Positions 37,395 to 47,228 are shown, counted from the first letter of the stretch. The stretch is 48,055 nucleotides of DNA from an uncultured Verrucomicrobia subdivision 3 bacterium (GCA_903921455.1 CAIXPZ010000019.1:1-48055), one strand, 5' to 3'. Translations and numbers: made by a program. Notes: generated from the sequence alone by a model not told the origin.

Positions 37395-38213
37395 ATGAAT
37401 CTCGCGCCCGCCTCCCTCGGCCTGATCGCCGGCAGCCGCTCGCTGCCGCTGGAATTCGCGCGCCTGGCGCGCGCCGCCGGCGTGCAGCGCATCGTCTGCA
37501 CCGCCGTCGAAGGCGAGACGGATCCCGCCCTCGCCGCGCTCGTGGACGACATCGTCTGGCTCAACGTCGGGCAGCTCAACAAGATGATTTCCGCCTTCAC
37601 CAGCCGCGGCGTCACCCAATGTGTCATGGCCGGTCAGGTGGCGCCGAAAAATCTGTTCGACCTGCGCCCCGACCTCCGCGCGCTGGGCGTGCTCATGCGG
37701 CTGAAGGAAAAAAACGCCCACACCATCTTCGGCGCGATTGCCGGCGAACTTAAAAAAGATGGCGTGGAACTCATTGAAGCGACGCCGTGGCTCGCGCCGC
37801 TGATGCCCCAGACGGGCTTTCACCTCGGCCCGAAGCTTTCCGCCGAACAAAAAACGGACGTGGAATTTGGTTTCCGCCTCGCCAAGGAAGTGTCGCGGCT
37901 GGAGATCGGCCAGTTGGTCGTCGTCAAAAACGGTACCGTGCTCGCCGTCGAAGGCTTTGAAGGCACGGACAAATGCCTCGCGCGCGGCGGCGAACTCGCC
38001 GGCAAAAACGGCGGCGCCATCGCGGTGAAAGTCGCCAAGCGGGATCACGACATGCGCTTCGACATCCCGTGCATCGGCGCGAAAACCTTCGAGACCTGCG
38101 CGGCGGCGAGGATTTCCGTCCTCGCGCTGGAATCCGGCAAGTCGCTCCTGCTCGAGCACGACGTTTGCGAAGAACTTGCCAAAAGAAATAAAATTTCAGT
38201 CACGACCATCTGA
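37395..38213 (+). CDS. lpxI: UDP-2,3-diacylglucosamine pyrophosphatase LpxI
   Basis: 272 residues, DUF1009/LpxI family. Start LGLIAGSRSLPLEFARLAR, centre RGVTQCVMAGQVAPKNLFDLRPD, and C-terminal domain GQLVVVKNGTVLAVEGFEGTD and KRDHDMRFDIPCIGAKTFETC. It hydrolyses UDP-diacylglucosamine to lipid X in lipid A biosynthesis, where LpxH is absent. The stop TGA overlaps the ATG of the next gene (TGATG). The 3' end becomes AT-rich. Confidence 0.93.
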   Translation: MNLAPASLGLIAGSRSLPLEFARLARAAGVQRIVCTAVEGETDPALAALVDDIVWLNVGQLNKMISAFTSRGVTQCVMAGQVAPKNLFDLRPDLRALGVLMRLKEKNAHTIFGAIAGELKKDGVELIEATPWLAPLMPQTGFHLGPKLSAEQKTDVEFGFRLAKEVSRLEIGQLVVVKNGTVLAVEGFEGTDKCLARGGELAGKNGGAIAVKVAKRDHDMRFDIPCIGAKTFETCAAARISVLALESGKSLLLEHDVCEELAKRNKISVTTI

Positions 38214-38494
38214 TGAACCGAAAAAATCCAGAAAACGGTTTAATTTTTGCAATGGTAATTTGTTTAGTCGTGGGATTGGCCAATATTGGTTTATCTCTTC
38301 ATTATTACTTCACGCATGAAAACTCGGTTCTGGTTGATGGCAAAAATGCCGATTTGATAACAATTTGGGCGCAAGACCGGCTTTTGCATATGTCGAACAA
38401 TATACTCTTTTGGTCAGGCGTATTATTTTTGAGTGTCGGTTTTATAGTCTGGAATTATCGCCGCAAAATGAAACATTTGAAGGGTTCAAATTAG
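38213..38494 (+). CDS. AT-rich small membrane protein
   Basis: 93 residues with two predicted transmembrane helices (about 10-30 and 65-82) and a basic C-terminus (RRKMKHLKG). No family recognised. The gene starts on the last base of the lpxI stop codon, so it is translationally coupled, yet its base composition is strongly AT-rich compared with the flanking genes. The intergenic stretch after it (38495-38548) is AT-rich too. This suggests an acquired segment or a relaxed one. Confidence 0.65.
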   Translation: MNRKNPENGLIFAMVICLVVGLANIGLSLHYYFTHENSVLVDGKNADLITIWAQDRLLHMSNNILFWSGVLFLSVGFIVWNYRRKMKHLKGSN

Positions 38495-38548
38495 GACACC
38501 ACCCGAAAGTTTAGTTTTAGAAATGAATTTAAAAGTTGTTTTTTACAA

Positions 38549-39055
38549 ATGCTAAAATCACACGAACTCCTCGGTTTCATGTCGCCCGCGCTGGCGAATG
38601 ATATTCTCTCCTTCATCTTCGAATCCGACAAGGCCGCCTACAAGGCCACGCTGGCCGCCGTCGCCCAGGCCAAGCATGTCCGCCCGGTGTTTCTCGAGCG
38701 CCAGCCCCGCGCCGAGCGCCACACCACCATGCTGTCCGCCTTGAGCAAGCCGCACCTGGACGAGGCCGCCGGCGCCTTCATCCGCGCCTGGCTGGTCAAG
38801 AAGCACGTCGTCGTCCTGGCGGATTTCATGAACGCGCTGGAGATTCCCAATGAGAACGGCGTCGTGGAGGATCTGCCCGCGGCCATGGACGACGCCAAGT
38901 TGCGGGCCGGCGTCGAATTGCTGCTCGGCAAGTATCCGCACGAAGTCGTCGCCGTTTATCTCAATGCCTTCAACGACATGAACGCCACCGGCTGGGCCAA
39001 CTTGAAGGCGCTGCTGGAAGCCGACCCGCGGTTGCAGCTCGGCAACCACGCCTGA
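38549..39055 (+). CDS. Conserved-looking hypothetical protein
   Basis: 168 residues, predicted mostly helical and soluble, starting MLKSHELLGFMSPALANDILSFIFES. No domain recognised. Codon and base composition return to the high-GC norm. It is encoded just before amgK (2 nt between stop and start), so it is likely in the same transcript and may be linked to cell-wall recycling, but this is only positional. Confidence 0.75.
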   Translation: MLKSHELLGFMSPALANDILSFIFESDKAAYKATLAAVAQAKHVRPVFLERQPRAERHTTMLSALSKPHLDEAAGAFIRAWLVKKHVVVLADFMNALEIPNENGVVEDLPAAMDDAKLRAGVELLLGKYPHEVVAVYLNAFNDMNATGWANLKALLEADPRLQLGNHA

Positions 39056-39057
39056 CC

Positions 39058-40008
39058 GTGCCCGCCCCCCGCGCATTGCCCGGCTTCGCGCCCTGGCAAA
39101 CCGCCGCCAGCGAGCCCCTCACCGGGGACGCCTCGGCGCGCAAATATTTCCGTCTGCGGACGGACGGCCAGACCGCCATCCTGATGGACGCCTCCTCGGT
39201 GCCGGATTCCGTCGCGCCGTTCGTCCGCCTCGCCCGGCACCTCCGGCAGCTCGGCTTCAGCGCGCCGGAAATCCTCGCCCAGGACCGGGCCAGCGGTCTG
39301 CTCCTCCTGGAGGATTTCGGCGACGCCCCGTTCGCCCGGCTGTTGGAAGAACCGGACCGCGCCGAGCCGCTCCTCACGCTCGCCACCGATGTCCTGATCG
39401 CGCTGCACCGGCTGCCGTCGGCCGTGCCCGCCGGCCTGCGCGCCTATCATCCGGAGAAAATGCTCGAGGACGTCGAGCTGTTCGCCCAGTGGCGCACGCC
39501 CCATATTTCCGCGCTGGAGCGGGAGGATTTCCGTGCGGCTTGGCGCGCCGTGCTGCCGGCGGCGCAGCGCGTGCCTGCCTCGCTGCTGCTGCGCGATTAT
39601 CACGTTGCCAACCTCATGTGGCTGCCCGCGCGCGCCGGCATCCGGTCGGCCGGGCTGCTGGATTTTCAGGACGCCTACGCCGGGCCGGTGACGTATGACC
39701 TGGTCTCGCTGCTCGAAGACGCGCGGCGCGATGTGCCCGAAGCGTTGCGGATCAAGCTGGTCGCCCGCTACCTCGCCGCCTTTCCCGCGCTGGACCGGGA
39801 ACTCTTTGAAACCTCCTGGGCCATCCTCGCCGCGCAGCGGCACACCCGCGTGCTCGGCATCTTTGAGCGGCTGGCGCGGCAGGCGGGCCGGCTGGAGTAT
39901 CGCCGGCTCCATTCGCCGCGCGTGGAACGGCTGTTGCGCGCGGCGCTGCAGCACCCCCTCCTCGCCGGCGTGAACGACTGGATGCTTCGCCATGCCATCA
40001 CGGATTAA
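39058..40008 (+). CDS. amgK: AmgK-like N-acetylmuramate/N-acetylglucosamine kinase
   Basis: 316 residues of the aminoglycoside-phosphotransferase fold. TGDASARKYFRL (P-loop-like), GLLLLEDFGD, the catalytic loop LLLRDYHVANLMWL (Asp/His/Asn of HxDxxxxN type) and DFQDAYAGPVTYDLVSLL are all present. Adjacency to murU supports AmgK: it phosphorylates N-acetylmuramate at the anomeric position in peptidoglycan recycling. GTG 39058 is the start; the 3' end overlaps murU by 17 nt. Confidence 0.88.
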   Translation: MPAPRALPGFAPWQTAASEPLTGDASARKYFRLRTDGQTAILMDASSVPDSVAPFVRLARHLRQLGFSAPEILAQDRASGLLLLEDFGDAPFARLLEEPDRAEPLLTLATDVLIALHRLPSAVPAGLRAYHPEKMLEDVELFAQWRTPHISALEREDFRAAWRAVLPAAQRVPASLLLRDYHVANLMWLPARAGIRSAGLLDFQDAYAGPVTYDLVSLLEDARRDVPEALRIKLVARYLAAFPALDRELFETSWAILAAQRHTRVLGIFERLARQAGRLEYRRLHSPRVERLLRAALQHPLLAGVNDWMLRHAITD

Positions 40009-40708
40009 AAAAGCCATGCTGCTCGCGGCCGGCTACGGCACGCGGCTCAAGCCGCTGACCGACCATACGCCCAAGCCGCTCGTGCCCGTCGCCGGCCGGC
40101 CGATGATTGAATATGCCCTGGACCGGCTCCGCGCCTGCGGCGTCGCGGAGGTCGTCATCAACGTTTCCCACCTCCAGGCGCAGCTCGTGGACTATTTTGC
40201 CGCGGAAAAAAATCTCCGCGTCACGATCTCCGCGGAAGCCGAGCCGCTGGAAACCGGCGGCGGACTGAAAAAGGCCGCGCCCTTCCTCGGCGACGAGCCC
40301 GTCTTTGCCATCAACAGCGACATTCTCTGGAGCGACGTCGGCGTCCCCGCGCTCGACCGGCTCGCGCAGGCCTGGGACGACGACCGCATGGACTTCCTGC
40401 TGCTCGCCCAGTCCAAGGCCCGCGCCGTGGGCCATGACAAAGGGGAAGATCATTTGTTCATCAAGCCCGACAACACGCTGGGCTGGCGCGCGGCGGACGC
40501 CCCTTACATCATTTCCGGCATCGGGATTTTTCATCCGCGCGTGCTGCGCGCCGCGCCGGACGGTAAGTTTTCCGTGAAAGTGCTCTGGCTCAAGGCCCTG
40601 GCGCAAAACCGTCTCTTCTGCCTCCCGCACCAGGGCCGCTGGTTCCAGACCGGCACGCTCGCCGACATCCGGGCCACGGAAGCGGCCTTGGAAAAGAACG
40701 GACTTTAG
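39992..40708 (+). CDS. murU: N-acetylmuramate-1-phosphate uridylyltransferase MurU-like
   Basis: 238 residues, nucleotidyltransferase fold. The signature AMLLAAGYGTRLKPLTDHTP is followed by KPLVPVAGRPMIEYAL, AINSDILWSDV (metal-binding Asp) and GRWFQTGTLADI. It joins UTP to MurNAc-1-phosphate to give UDP-MurNAc, bypassing de novo MurA/MurB. Paired with amgK, it forms the known AmgK-MurU recycling route, which can bypass the MurA-inhibiting antibiotic fosfomycin. It overlaps amgK, so the two are translationally coupled. Confidence 0.9.
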   Translation: MPSRIKKAMLLAAGYGTRLKPLTDHTPKPLVPVAGRPMIEYALDRLRACGVAEVVINVSHLQAQLVDYFAAEKNLRVTISAEAEPLETGGGLKKAAPFLGDEPVFAINSDILWSDVGVPALDRLAQAWDDDRMDFLLLAQSKARAVGHDKGEDHLFIKPDNTLGWRAADAPYIISGIGIFHPRVLRAAPDGKFSVKVLWLKALAQNRLFCLPHQGRWFQTGTLADIRATEAALEKNGL

Positions 40709-40818
40709 TCCGCTGCGGGCCTGCGCCCGACTTCAAGTTTGGTGGATATATTTCCATTTTCCGCAAAGTGATTTTGCTCGCCGCTGCGGCCGGATTTTGT
40801 ATTTTCCCTGATACATTT

Positions 40819-42291
40819 ATGGAACCTACTGGCGATATCGCTCTGATCGGTCTGGCCGTCATGGGCCAGAACCTCATCCTCAACATGAACGACCACGGCT
40901 TCACCGTCGTGGCCTACAACCGCACCACCGACAAGGTGGATGCCTTCCTCGCGAATGAGGCCAAGGGCACCAAGGTGCTCGGCGCGCATTCCATCGCGGA
41001 GATGGTGTCCAAGCTCAAGAAACCCCGCCGCGTCATGATGCTGGTTAAGGCCGGCAAGCCGGTGGACGAATTCATCGAGCAGCTCATCCCCGTCCTCGAA
41101 CCCGGCGACATCATCATCGACGGCGGCAACTCCCTCTTCGACGACACCAACCGCCGCCAGAAATACGTCGAGAGCAAAGGCCTCCTCTACATCGGCACCG
41201 GCGTTTCCGGCGGTGAAGAGGGTGCGCGCAAAGGTCCGAGCATCATGCCCGGCGGCTCCCCCGCCGCATGGCCGTTCGTGAAGGAGATTTTTCAGGCCGT
41301 CTCCGCCAAGGTGGAAGGCAATGTGCCGTGCTGCGACTGGGTCGGCGAAGCCGGCGCGGGCCACTACGTGAAGATGGTCCACAACGGCATCGAATACGGC
41401 GACATGCAGCTCATCTGCGAAGCTTACAACATCATGAAGAACGGCCTCGGCCTGAGTGCCGACGAGATGCACTCGGTCTTCGCTGAATGGAACCAGGGCG
41501 AACTGGACTCCTATCTCATCGAAATCTCCCGCGACATTCTCGGCACCAAGGACACGGACGGTTCGCCGCTCGTGGACAAGATTCTCGACACCGCCGGCCA
41601 GAAAGGCACCGGCAAATGGACGGTCATCAACTCCCAGGACCTCGGCATCCCCATCACGCTGATGGCGGAAGCCGTCTACTCCCGCTGCGTTTCCGCGTTG
41701 AAGGACGAGCGCGTGAAGGCGGCGCGCAAATTGAAAGGCCCGAACCCGGCGCTGAAGAGCATCGCCGCGAATCCGGAAAAGAAAAAGGCGTTCATCGCCG
41801 ACATCATGAGCGCGCTTTACGCCTCCAAGATCGTCAGCTACGCGCAGGGCTACATGCTCATGCGCGAGGCTGCCAAGCAATACAAGTGGAACCTCAATTA
41901 CGGCGGCATCGCCCTGATGTGGCGCGGCGGCTGCATCATCCGCTCCCGCTTCCTCGGCAAGATCAAGGCAGCCTACGATAACAATCCCAAGCTCTCGAAT
42001 TTGTTGCTGGACGATTTCTTCCGCGGCGAGATCAAGAAGTCCCAGAAAGGCTGGCGCAATATCGTCGCGACGGCGGCGAAGAAGGGCATACCCGTTCCGG
42101 CGTTCAGCACCGCGCTGGCGTTCTACGACCAATATCGCTCGGCCGTGTTGCCGGCGAACCTGCTCCAGGCGCAGCGCGATTACTTCGGCGCCCACACCTA
42201 CGAGCGCGTGGACAAGCCGCGCGGCGAATTCTTCCACACCAACTGGACCGGCCGCGGCGGCACCACCGCCAGCAGCACTTACAACGTGTAA
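40819..42291 (+). CDS. gnd: 6-phosphogluconate dehydrogenase
   Basis: 490 residues from ATG 40819, normal for the dimeric enzyme. Motifs: IALIGLAVMGQNLILNMNDHGF (Rossmann), IIIDGGNSLFDDTNRR, GTGVSGGEEGARKGPSIMPGG, WVGEAGAGHYVKMVHNGIEYGDMQ (catalytic Lys/His) and GTGKWTVINSQDLGIPI. Oxidative pentose-phosphate pathway, producing ribulose-5-phosphate and NADPH. A strong terminator follows. Confidence 0.98.
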   Translation: MEPTGDIALIGLAVMGQNLILNMNDHGFTVVAYNRTTDKVDAFLANEAKGTKVLGAHSIAEMVSKLKKPRRVMMLVKAGKPVDEFIEQLIPVLEPGDIIIDGGNSLFDDTNRRQKYVESKGLLYIGTGVSGGEEGARKGPSIMPGGSPAAWPFVKEIFQAVSAKVEGNVPCCDWVGEAGAGHYVKMVHNGIEYGDMQLICEAYNIMKNGLGLSADEMHSVFAEWNQGELDSYLIEISRDILGTKDTDGSPLVDKILDTAGQKGTGKWTVINSQDLGIPITLMAEAVYSRCVSALKDERVKAARKLKGPNPALKSIAANPEKKKAFIADIMSALYASKIVSYAQGYMLMREAAKQYKWNLNYGGIALMWRGGCIIRSRFLGKIKAAYDNNPKLSNLLLDDFFRGEIKKSQKGWRNIVATAAKKGIPVPAFSTALAFYDQYRSAVLPANLLQAQRDYFGAHTYERVDKPRGEFFHTNWTGRGGTTASSTYNV

Positions 42292-42312
42292 GAAAAATAA
42301 ATAATTCCCCAA

Positions 42313-42340
42313 ACGCGCGGCTCTGGCTGCGCGTTTTTTT
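42313..42340 (+). terminator. Rho-independent terminator after gnd
   Basis: Arms ACGCGC (42313-42318) and GCGCGT (42329-42334) enclose GGCTCTGGCT, and seven T residues follow. It lies 21 nt after the gnd stop codon. Confidence 0.85.
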
Positions 42341-42428
42341 GTTTTGAAATCCTGCGCCGCCTTCGCGTCCTGCGCGCGAACTAAAAAGCTTTGTTTGACG
42401 CCCGCAACGACTCCGGCAAAACTGGCGC

Positions 42429-42761
42429 ATGGCCAAACCTGAATTGAAACTGGAAAAGCTCGCGGCCGGCACCGGCGCGGCTCCCCGAACCGGCGACACC
42501 GTGACCGTGCATTACACCGGCACCTTCACTGACGGCAAAAAGTTCGACAGCTCCGTGGACCGCAACGACCCCTTCGCGTTCGTCCTCGGCGCGGGGCAGG
42601 TCATCGCCGGCTGGGACCTCGGCGTGGCGCAGATGAAGGTCGGCGACAAGGTGAAGCTGACCATCCCGCCGGAGCTCGCCTACGGCCGCGACGGCTATCC
42701 CGGCGCGATCCCGCCGAACGCCACGCTGATCTTCGAGGTGGAATTGCTCGGCATCGGCTGA
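42429..42761 (+). CDS. FKBP-type peptidyl-prolyl isomerase
   Basis: 110 residues, a single FKBP domain with no signal peptide. [37 protein letters not shown] and the IPPELAYG loop are canonical, as is the final [12 protein letters not shown] strand. It is a cytoplasmic folding helper. Follows the gnd terminator, so it has its own promoter. Confidence 0.96.
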   Translation: MAKPELKLEKLAAGTGAAPRTGDTVTVHYTGTFTDGKKFDSSVDRNDPFAFVLGAGQVIAGWDLGVAQMKVGDKVKLTIPPELAYGRDGYPGAIPPNATLIFEVELLGIG

Positions 42762-42826
42762 TCCCCTCCGGCGCGGTTTTTGCGCTCGCAAGCCGGCTTA
42801 AGTCCGCGTAATCTTTCGCCCGCTAA

Positions 42827-43462
<636 letters not shown>

Positions 43463-43475
43463 AATGTGTTGATGC

Positions 43476-43557
43476 GTTGAATGGTTGAATAGGGATTGGT
43501 GCGGAGACGGACGCCCGTTCAACCATTGAACCATTCAACCAATCCACCATTCAACAA
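43476..43557. repeat. Inverted heptamer-like repeat (gttgaatg / cattcaac)
   Basis: A left run gttgaatggttgaat (43476-43490) is answered by a right run of accattcaacc-type units (43518-43556), giving a long imperfect hairpin with a short GC-rich centre. It fills the gap between the aquaporin stop and the DUF167 start. The repeat unit is close to GTTGAATG. No function can be read. Confidence 0.7.
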
Positions 43558-43564
43558 GTTAACC

Positions 43565-43870
43565 ATGCCGCCCGTGAGTTTCCTCCGCGAAACGTCCGGC
43601 GGCACTGTGCTTTCCGTCAAGCTTCAGCCGCGCGCTTCTAAGAATGAAATCGGCCCGCCGCTCGGCGACGAGTTGAAGATCAAGGTCACCGCCCCGCCCG
43701 TGGACGCCGCCGCCAACCAGGCGCTGGTCGAGTTGCTCGCGGATCAACTGGAGTGCGCGCGCGGCCGGGTGGAGTTGCTGCGCGGCCAGACGTCCCGGCA
43801 TAAGACGGTCATGCTGCATGGCTTCAGGCCGGATGAAGTCGTTCGCAAACTGCCGGGCGCGGGTAAATAA
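43565..43870 (+). CDS. DUF167 (YggU) family protein
   Basis: 101 residues from ATG 43565. Signature LSVKLQPRASKNEIGPP and KIKVTAPPVDAAANQALVELLADQ, then GQTSRHKTVML. Small conserved protein of unknown biochemical role. The frame is open further upstream, but that portion lies in the heptamer repeat. Confidence 0.92.
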   Translation: MPPVSFLRETSGGTVLSVKLQPRASKNEIGPPLGDELKIKVTAPPVDAAANQALVELLADQLECARGRVELLRGQTSRHKTVMLHGFRPDEVVRKLPGAGK

Positions 43871-44085
43871 TCCGTTCCGGTTGCTTGCATCATTTATTCT
43901 GTTTGCGGCCCGGCGCAGGAAAAGTAACGCTTGCCATTCCTCCCTCATGAACTAACTTGGCATTGCGATTGTTTCCGTTGGAAAACCTCCCAGGGTGGCT
44001 TGGAGCGCTTCTGTCAGGCAAATCCACTTCTCAACCGCAACTGACCCGGTGTCCGGGCAGCGATTTTTCGGTTGCATCACCAATA

Positions 44086-45546
44086 ATGTCACACCCACAA
44101 ATCATTCAAGGCGGTATGGGCGCGGGCGTCTCCGACTGGCGGCTGGCCCGGGCGGTCTCGCTCACCGGCCAGCTCGGCGTTGTTTCCGGCACCGCGCTCG
44201 GCGCCATCCTCGCCCGGCGGCTGCAGGTCGGTGATCCCGACGGCCAGATGCGCCATGCGCTCGCCCGCTTCCCCGTGCCCGGCGTCGCCGCTAAGATTCT
44301 CGCGGATTATTTCATCCCCGGCGGCAAGCCGGCCGCGGCGCCCTTCAAGCTGTCGCCCCTGCCCGGCCTGACGCCCGGCCCGGATTTTGTGGCGCTGACG
44401 GTCGCAGCCAATTTCGTGGAGGTGTTTCTCGCCAAGGAAGGCCATGCCGGCGTGGTCGGCATCAACTTCCTGGAAAAAATCCAGTTCCCCACGCTGCCCT
44501 CCATCTTCGGGGCGCTGCTGGCGGGCGTGGATTATGTCCTGATGGGCGCCGGCATTCCGCGCGCCATCCCCGGCGTGCTCGACCGCCTCGCGCGGGGCGA
44601 AGCCGTGGAGTTGAAGATTGATGTCGAAGGCGCGCTGCCCGGCGAGGAGTTTGCCTCCCGGTTCGACCCGGCGGCTTTCTGTGGCGGCCCGGCGCCGCGG
44701 CTGAAGCGCCCGGATTTTCTCGGCATTGTCGCCTCGGCCACCCTGGCCATCACGCTGGCGCGCAAGTCCAGCGGCGTCGTCAACGGCTTCGTCGTCGAGG
44801 GCGAAACCGCCGGCGGCCATAACGCCCCGCCGCGGGGCCCCATGCAATTGAACGCCGGCGGCGAACCGCTTTACGGCCCGCGCGACGTCGCGGATCTGGA
44901 AAAAATCCGCGAGCTGGGCCTGCCGTTCTGGCTCGCCGGTTCTTACGGCGCCCCCGGCAAGCTGGCCGAGGCCCTGCGCCTCGGCGCGGCCGGCATCCAG
45001 GTCGGCACCGCGTTTGCCTTTTGCGAGGAATCGGGCATCCGCCCCGATCTCAAGCAGCAGGTGTTTCAGTTGAGCCGCGCGGGCCGGCTCGAGGTGTTCA
45101 CCGATCCGCTCGCGTCCCCCACCGGCTTCCCCTTCAAGGTCGTGCAATTGCCCGGCACGCTGTCAGACCACCAATCGCTTCCCCCCCGCGAGCGCCTCTG
45201 CGATCTCGGCTATCTCCGCCACGCCTATCGCAAGGCGGACGGCACCATCGGCTATCGCTGTCCCGCCGAGCCCGTGGCGGATTATGTCCGCAAGGGCGGC
45301 GCGCTCGCGGAGACGCACGGGCGCGAATGCGTCTGCAACGGCCTCGTGGGCACCATCGGCCTGCCGCAGATCCAGGCGGGCGAGGTGTCCGGCCTGCCGC
45401 TCGTGACCGCCGGCAACGAGATCGCCCACGTCGCGCGCTTTTTGAAGCCGGGGCGCGATGCCTACACCGCCGCCGAAGTCGTCCAGCAGTTGTTGGCGCC
45501 GGTGGCCGCGCCCGCCCCCGCGTCGTCGGTGCTCACGCCGGCTTGA
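44086..45546 (+). CDS. Nitronate monooxygenase-like FMN oxidoreductase
   Basis: 486 residues from ATG 44086 (MSHPQIIQGGMGAGVSDWRLARAVS). FMN TIM-barrel motifs are present: VVSGTALG, VEGETAGGHNAPPRG with the conserved His, and AAGIQVGTAFAF. The frame upstream of 44086 is open but not family-like. It belongs to the nitronate-monooxygenase/2-nitropropane-dioxygenase superfamily; the natural substrate may differ. The gene overlaps the convergent dehydrogenase by 14 bp. Confidence 0.85.
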   Translation: MSHPQIIQGGMGAGVSDWRLARAVSLTGQLGVVSGTALGAILARRLQVGDPDGQMRHALARFPVPGVAAKILADYFIPGGKPAAAPFKLSPLPGLTPGPDFVALTVAANFVEVFLAKEGHAGVVGINFLEKIQFPTLPSIFGALLAGVDYVLMGAGIPRAIPGVLDRLARGEAVELKIDVEGALPGEEFASRFDPAAFCGGPAPRLKRPDFLGIVASATLAITLARKSSGVVNGFVVEGETAGGHNAPPRGPMQLNAGGEPLYGPRDVADLEKIRELGLPFWLAGSYGAPGKLAEALRLGAAGIQVGTAFAFCEESGIRPDLKQQVFQLSRAGRLEVFTDPLASPTGFPFKVVQLPGTLSDHQSLPPRERLCDLGYLRHAYRKADGTIGYRCPAEPVADYVRKGGALAETHGRECVCNGLVGTIGLPQIQAGEVSGLPLVTAGNEIAHVARFLKPGRDAYTAAEVVQQLLAPVAAPAPASSVLTPA

Positions 45547-46924
45547 GTTGCTCCGCCAGTTCCTCCGCCGGATACGTCCAGATCTCCGCCAGCGTCGGAT
45601 GATAATGCGGCATCGCCGCCAGCTCGCGCACGGTCATCCGCTTCGCCATCGCGGCGACGATTTCGTGGATCAATTCCCCGCCGCTCGGCCCGACGCAACT
45701 GCCGCCGAGGATTTCGCCCGTCCGGGGCTGCGCCAGCAGTTTCACAAAACCATCCTTCGCTTCCATGATCAGCGATTTGCCGTGGTCATTGAATGGATAG
45801 CTTGCCGCAATAAATTGGATGCCGCGCGCCGTTGCTTCCTTTTCCGTCCAGCCCGCCGTCGCCACCTGCGGCTCGGTGAACACCACCGAAATCAGCAGCC
45901 GGTAATCCATCGTGCGCGGCGCTTTCGGCTTCAAAATGTTATGAACCGCCGTTTCGCCCTGCTGGATCGCGATATGCACGATCTCATGCGGCCCGCAGCA
46001 GTCGCCCGCCGCGAAGATGTGCGGCGCGCTCGTCTGCTGGCGGGCGTTCGTCACGATGCGGCCGTTCGCCGTCTTCACCCCGGCGTTTTCCAGGCCCAGC
46101 GACGCCGTGTTCGGCCCGCGGCCGAGGGCGAACAAAATCTCCTCGGCGGCCACGGACATGATTTTTCCATTTTGCTCGAACGAAACTAATTTCAGTTTTC
46201 CCCGGCGCTTCGCGTCCACGAGTTTTGTGCCCGCATAAACCGCCATGCCCTCGCGCCGGAACACCTTGGCGATTTCCGCGCCGGCATCCGCGTCGAACTC
46301 TTTTAAAAGGTTTTCGCTGCGCTGAATCAAAGTTGTCTTCACGCCGAAACGCTGGAAGAACTGCGCGAACTCGCACGCGATCGCCCCGCCGCCGAGGATG
46401 ATGAGCGACTTCGGCAATCGCTGCAGCCCCACCGCCTCGTCGCTGGTGATGTATCCGACTTCGTCCAGTTGCGGCAGCGGCGCCGGCGCCACGCGCGAGC
46501 CGGTGGCGATGACGAAATATTTTGCCGTCAGCTTTTTGCCGTTGGACAATTTCACCGTGTGCGCGTCGAGAAACGCGGCGTTCGCGCGGATGAACTTGAA
46601 TTTCCCGGCGTTGAGCTGCTGCGCGCGGAAGTCGGCGAAATCTTTGATCTGCTCCGCCTTGCGCGCCATGACCCGGGCAAAATCAAAGCTGACTTTCCCC
46701 GCGCGCACGCCCCACGTCGCCGCGTGTTCCGCGAGGTGTTTCACCTCCGCCGCGTAGAGCAGCGCCTTGGTCGGCATGCAGCCGCGCAGGATGCACAGCC
46801 CGCCGACTTCCCGGCCGCCCTCGATGACCACCGTTTTCCGCTTCGCCGCCGCCGCCGTGCGCGCCGCCGCGTAGCCGCCGCTGCCGCCGCCGATCACCGC
46901 CACGTCATACTCAAAGCGTTTCAT
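45533..46924 (-). CDS. Dihydrolipoamide dehydrogenase-like flavin disulfide oxidoreductase
   Basis: 463 residues. FAD-binding AVIGGGSGGYAAART, the redox disulfide GGLCILRGCMPTKALL (Cys-x4-Cys), NAD-binding SLIILGGGAIACEFAQFF, HIFAAGDCCGPHEIVHIA and the C-terminal HYHPTLAEIW motif with the His-Glu pair. Related to Lpd and mercuric reductase, but no lipoyl or E2 component is in the window, so the partner is unknown. It overlaps the convergent nitronate monooxygenase gene by 14 bp. Confidence 0.9.
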   Translation of the reverse strand: MKRFEYDVAVIGGGSGGYAAARTAAAAKRKTVVIEGGREVGGLCILRGCMPTKALLYAAEVKHLAEHAATWGVRAGKVSFDFARVMARKAEQIKDFADFRAQQLNAGKFKFIRANAAFLDAHTVKLSNGKKLTAKYFVIATGSRVAPAPLPQLDEVGYITSDEAVGLQRLPKSLIILGGGAIACEFAQFFQRFGVKTTLIQRSENLLKEFDADAGAEIAKVFRREGMAVYAGTKLVDAKRRGKLKLVSFEQNGKIMSVAAEEILFALGRGPNTASLGLENAGVKTANGRIVTNARQQTSAPHIFAAGDCCGPHEIVHIAIQQGETAVHNILKPKAPRTMDYRLLISVVFTEPQVATAGWTEKEATARGIQFIAASYPFNDHGKSLIMEAKDGFVKLLAQPRTGEILGGSCVGPSGGELIHEIVAAMAKRMTVRELAAMPHYHPTLAEIWTYPAEELAEQLKPA

Positions 46925-46980
46925 GCCCTAGAAGATGGAAGCGCACGGCGGAAATGCAAATCAGATTATTGCTGGAGAGT

Positions 46981-47018
46981 TCAACCACGGATGGACACAG
47001 ATAAACCTGGATAAAAAC
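46981..47018. repeat. Dispersed accacggatg-type repeat, copy 3
   Basis: Reads tcaaccacggatggacacag then ataaacctggataaaa. Plus orientation, opposing copy 4 at 47196-47228. Confidence 0.75.
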
Positions 47019-47195
47019 GCCGTGGCAACCATCTGCGTCAATCTGCGAAACCAGTGGATCATAGTTCGAGAGCAGTGCAAACCCCGTGGCGGCGGCGTCC
47101 ACGCCGCCGGAAACATTAGGATTTTCAGGCGATTATGCCCCTCCGCCCGGGCGATGAGGCGTCGCTTCCACCCGTTTGCCGCGGTCTCCGTTCTT

Positions 47196-47228
47196 CATCC
47201 GTGTGCATCCGTGTGCATCCGTGGTTGA
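47196..47228. repeat. Dispersed accacggatg-type repeat, copy 4 (reverse)
   Basis: Reads catccgtgtg-catccgtgtg-catccgtggttga: two tandem catccgtgtg units and a terminal catccgtggttga. It ends 30 bases before the DUF5069 start codon. Confidence 0.75.
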
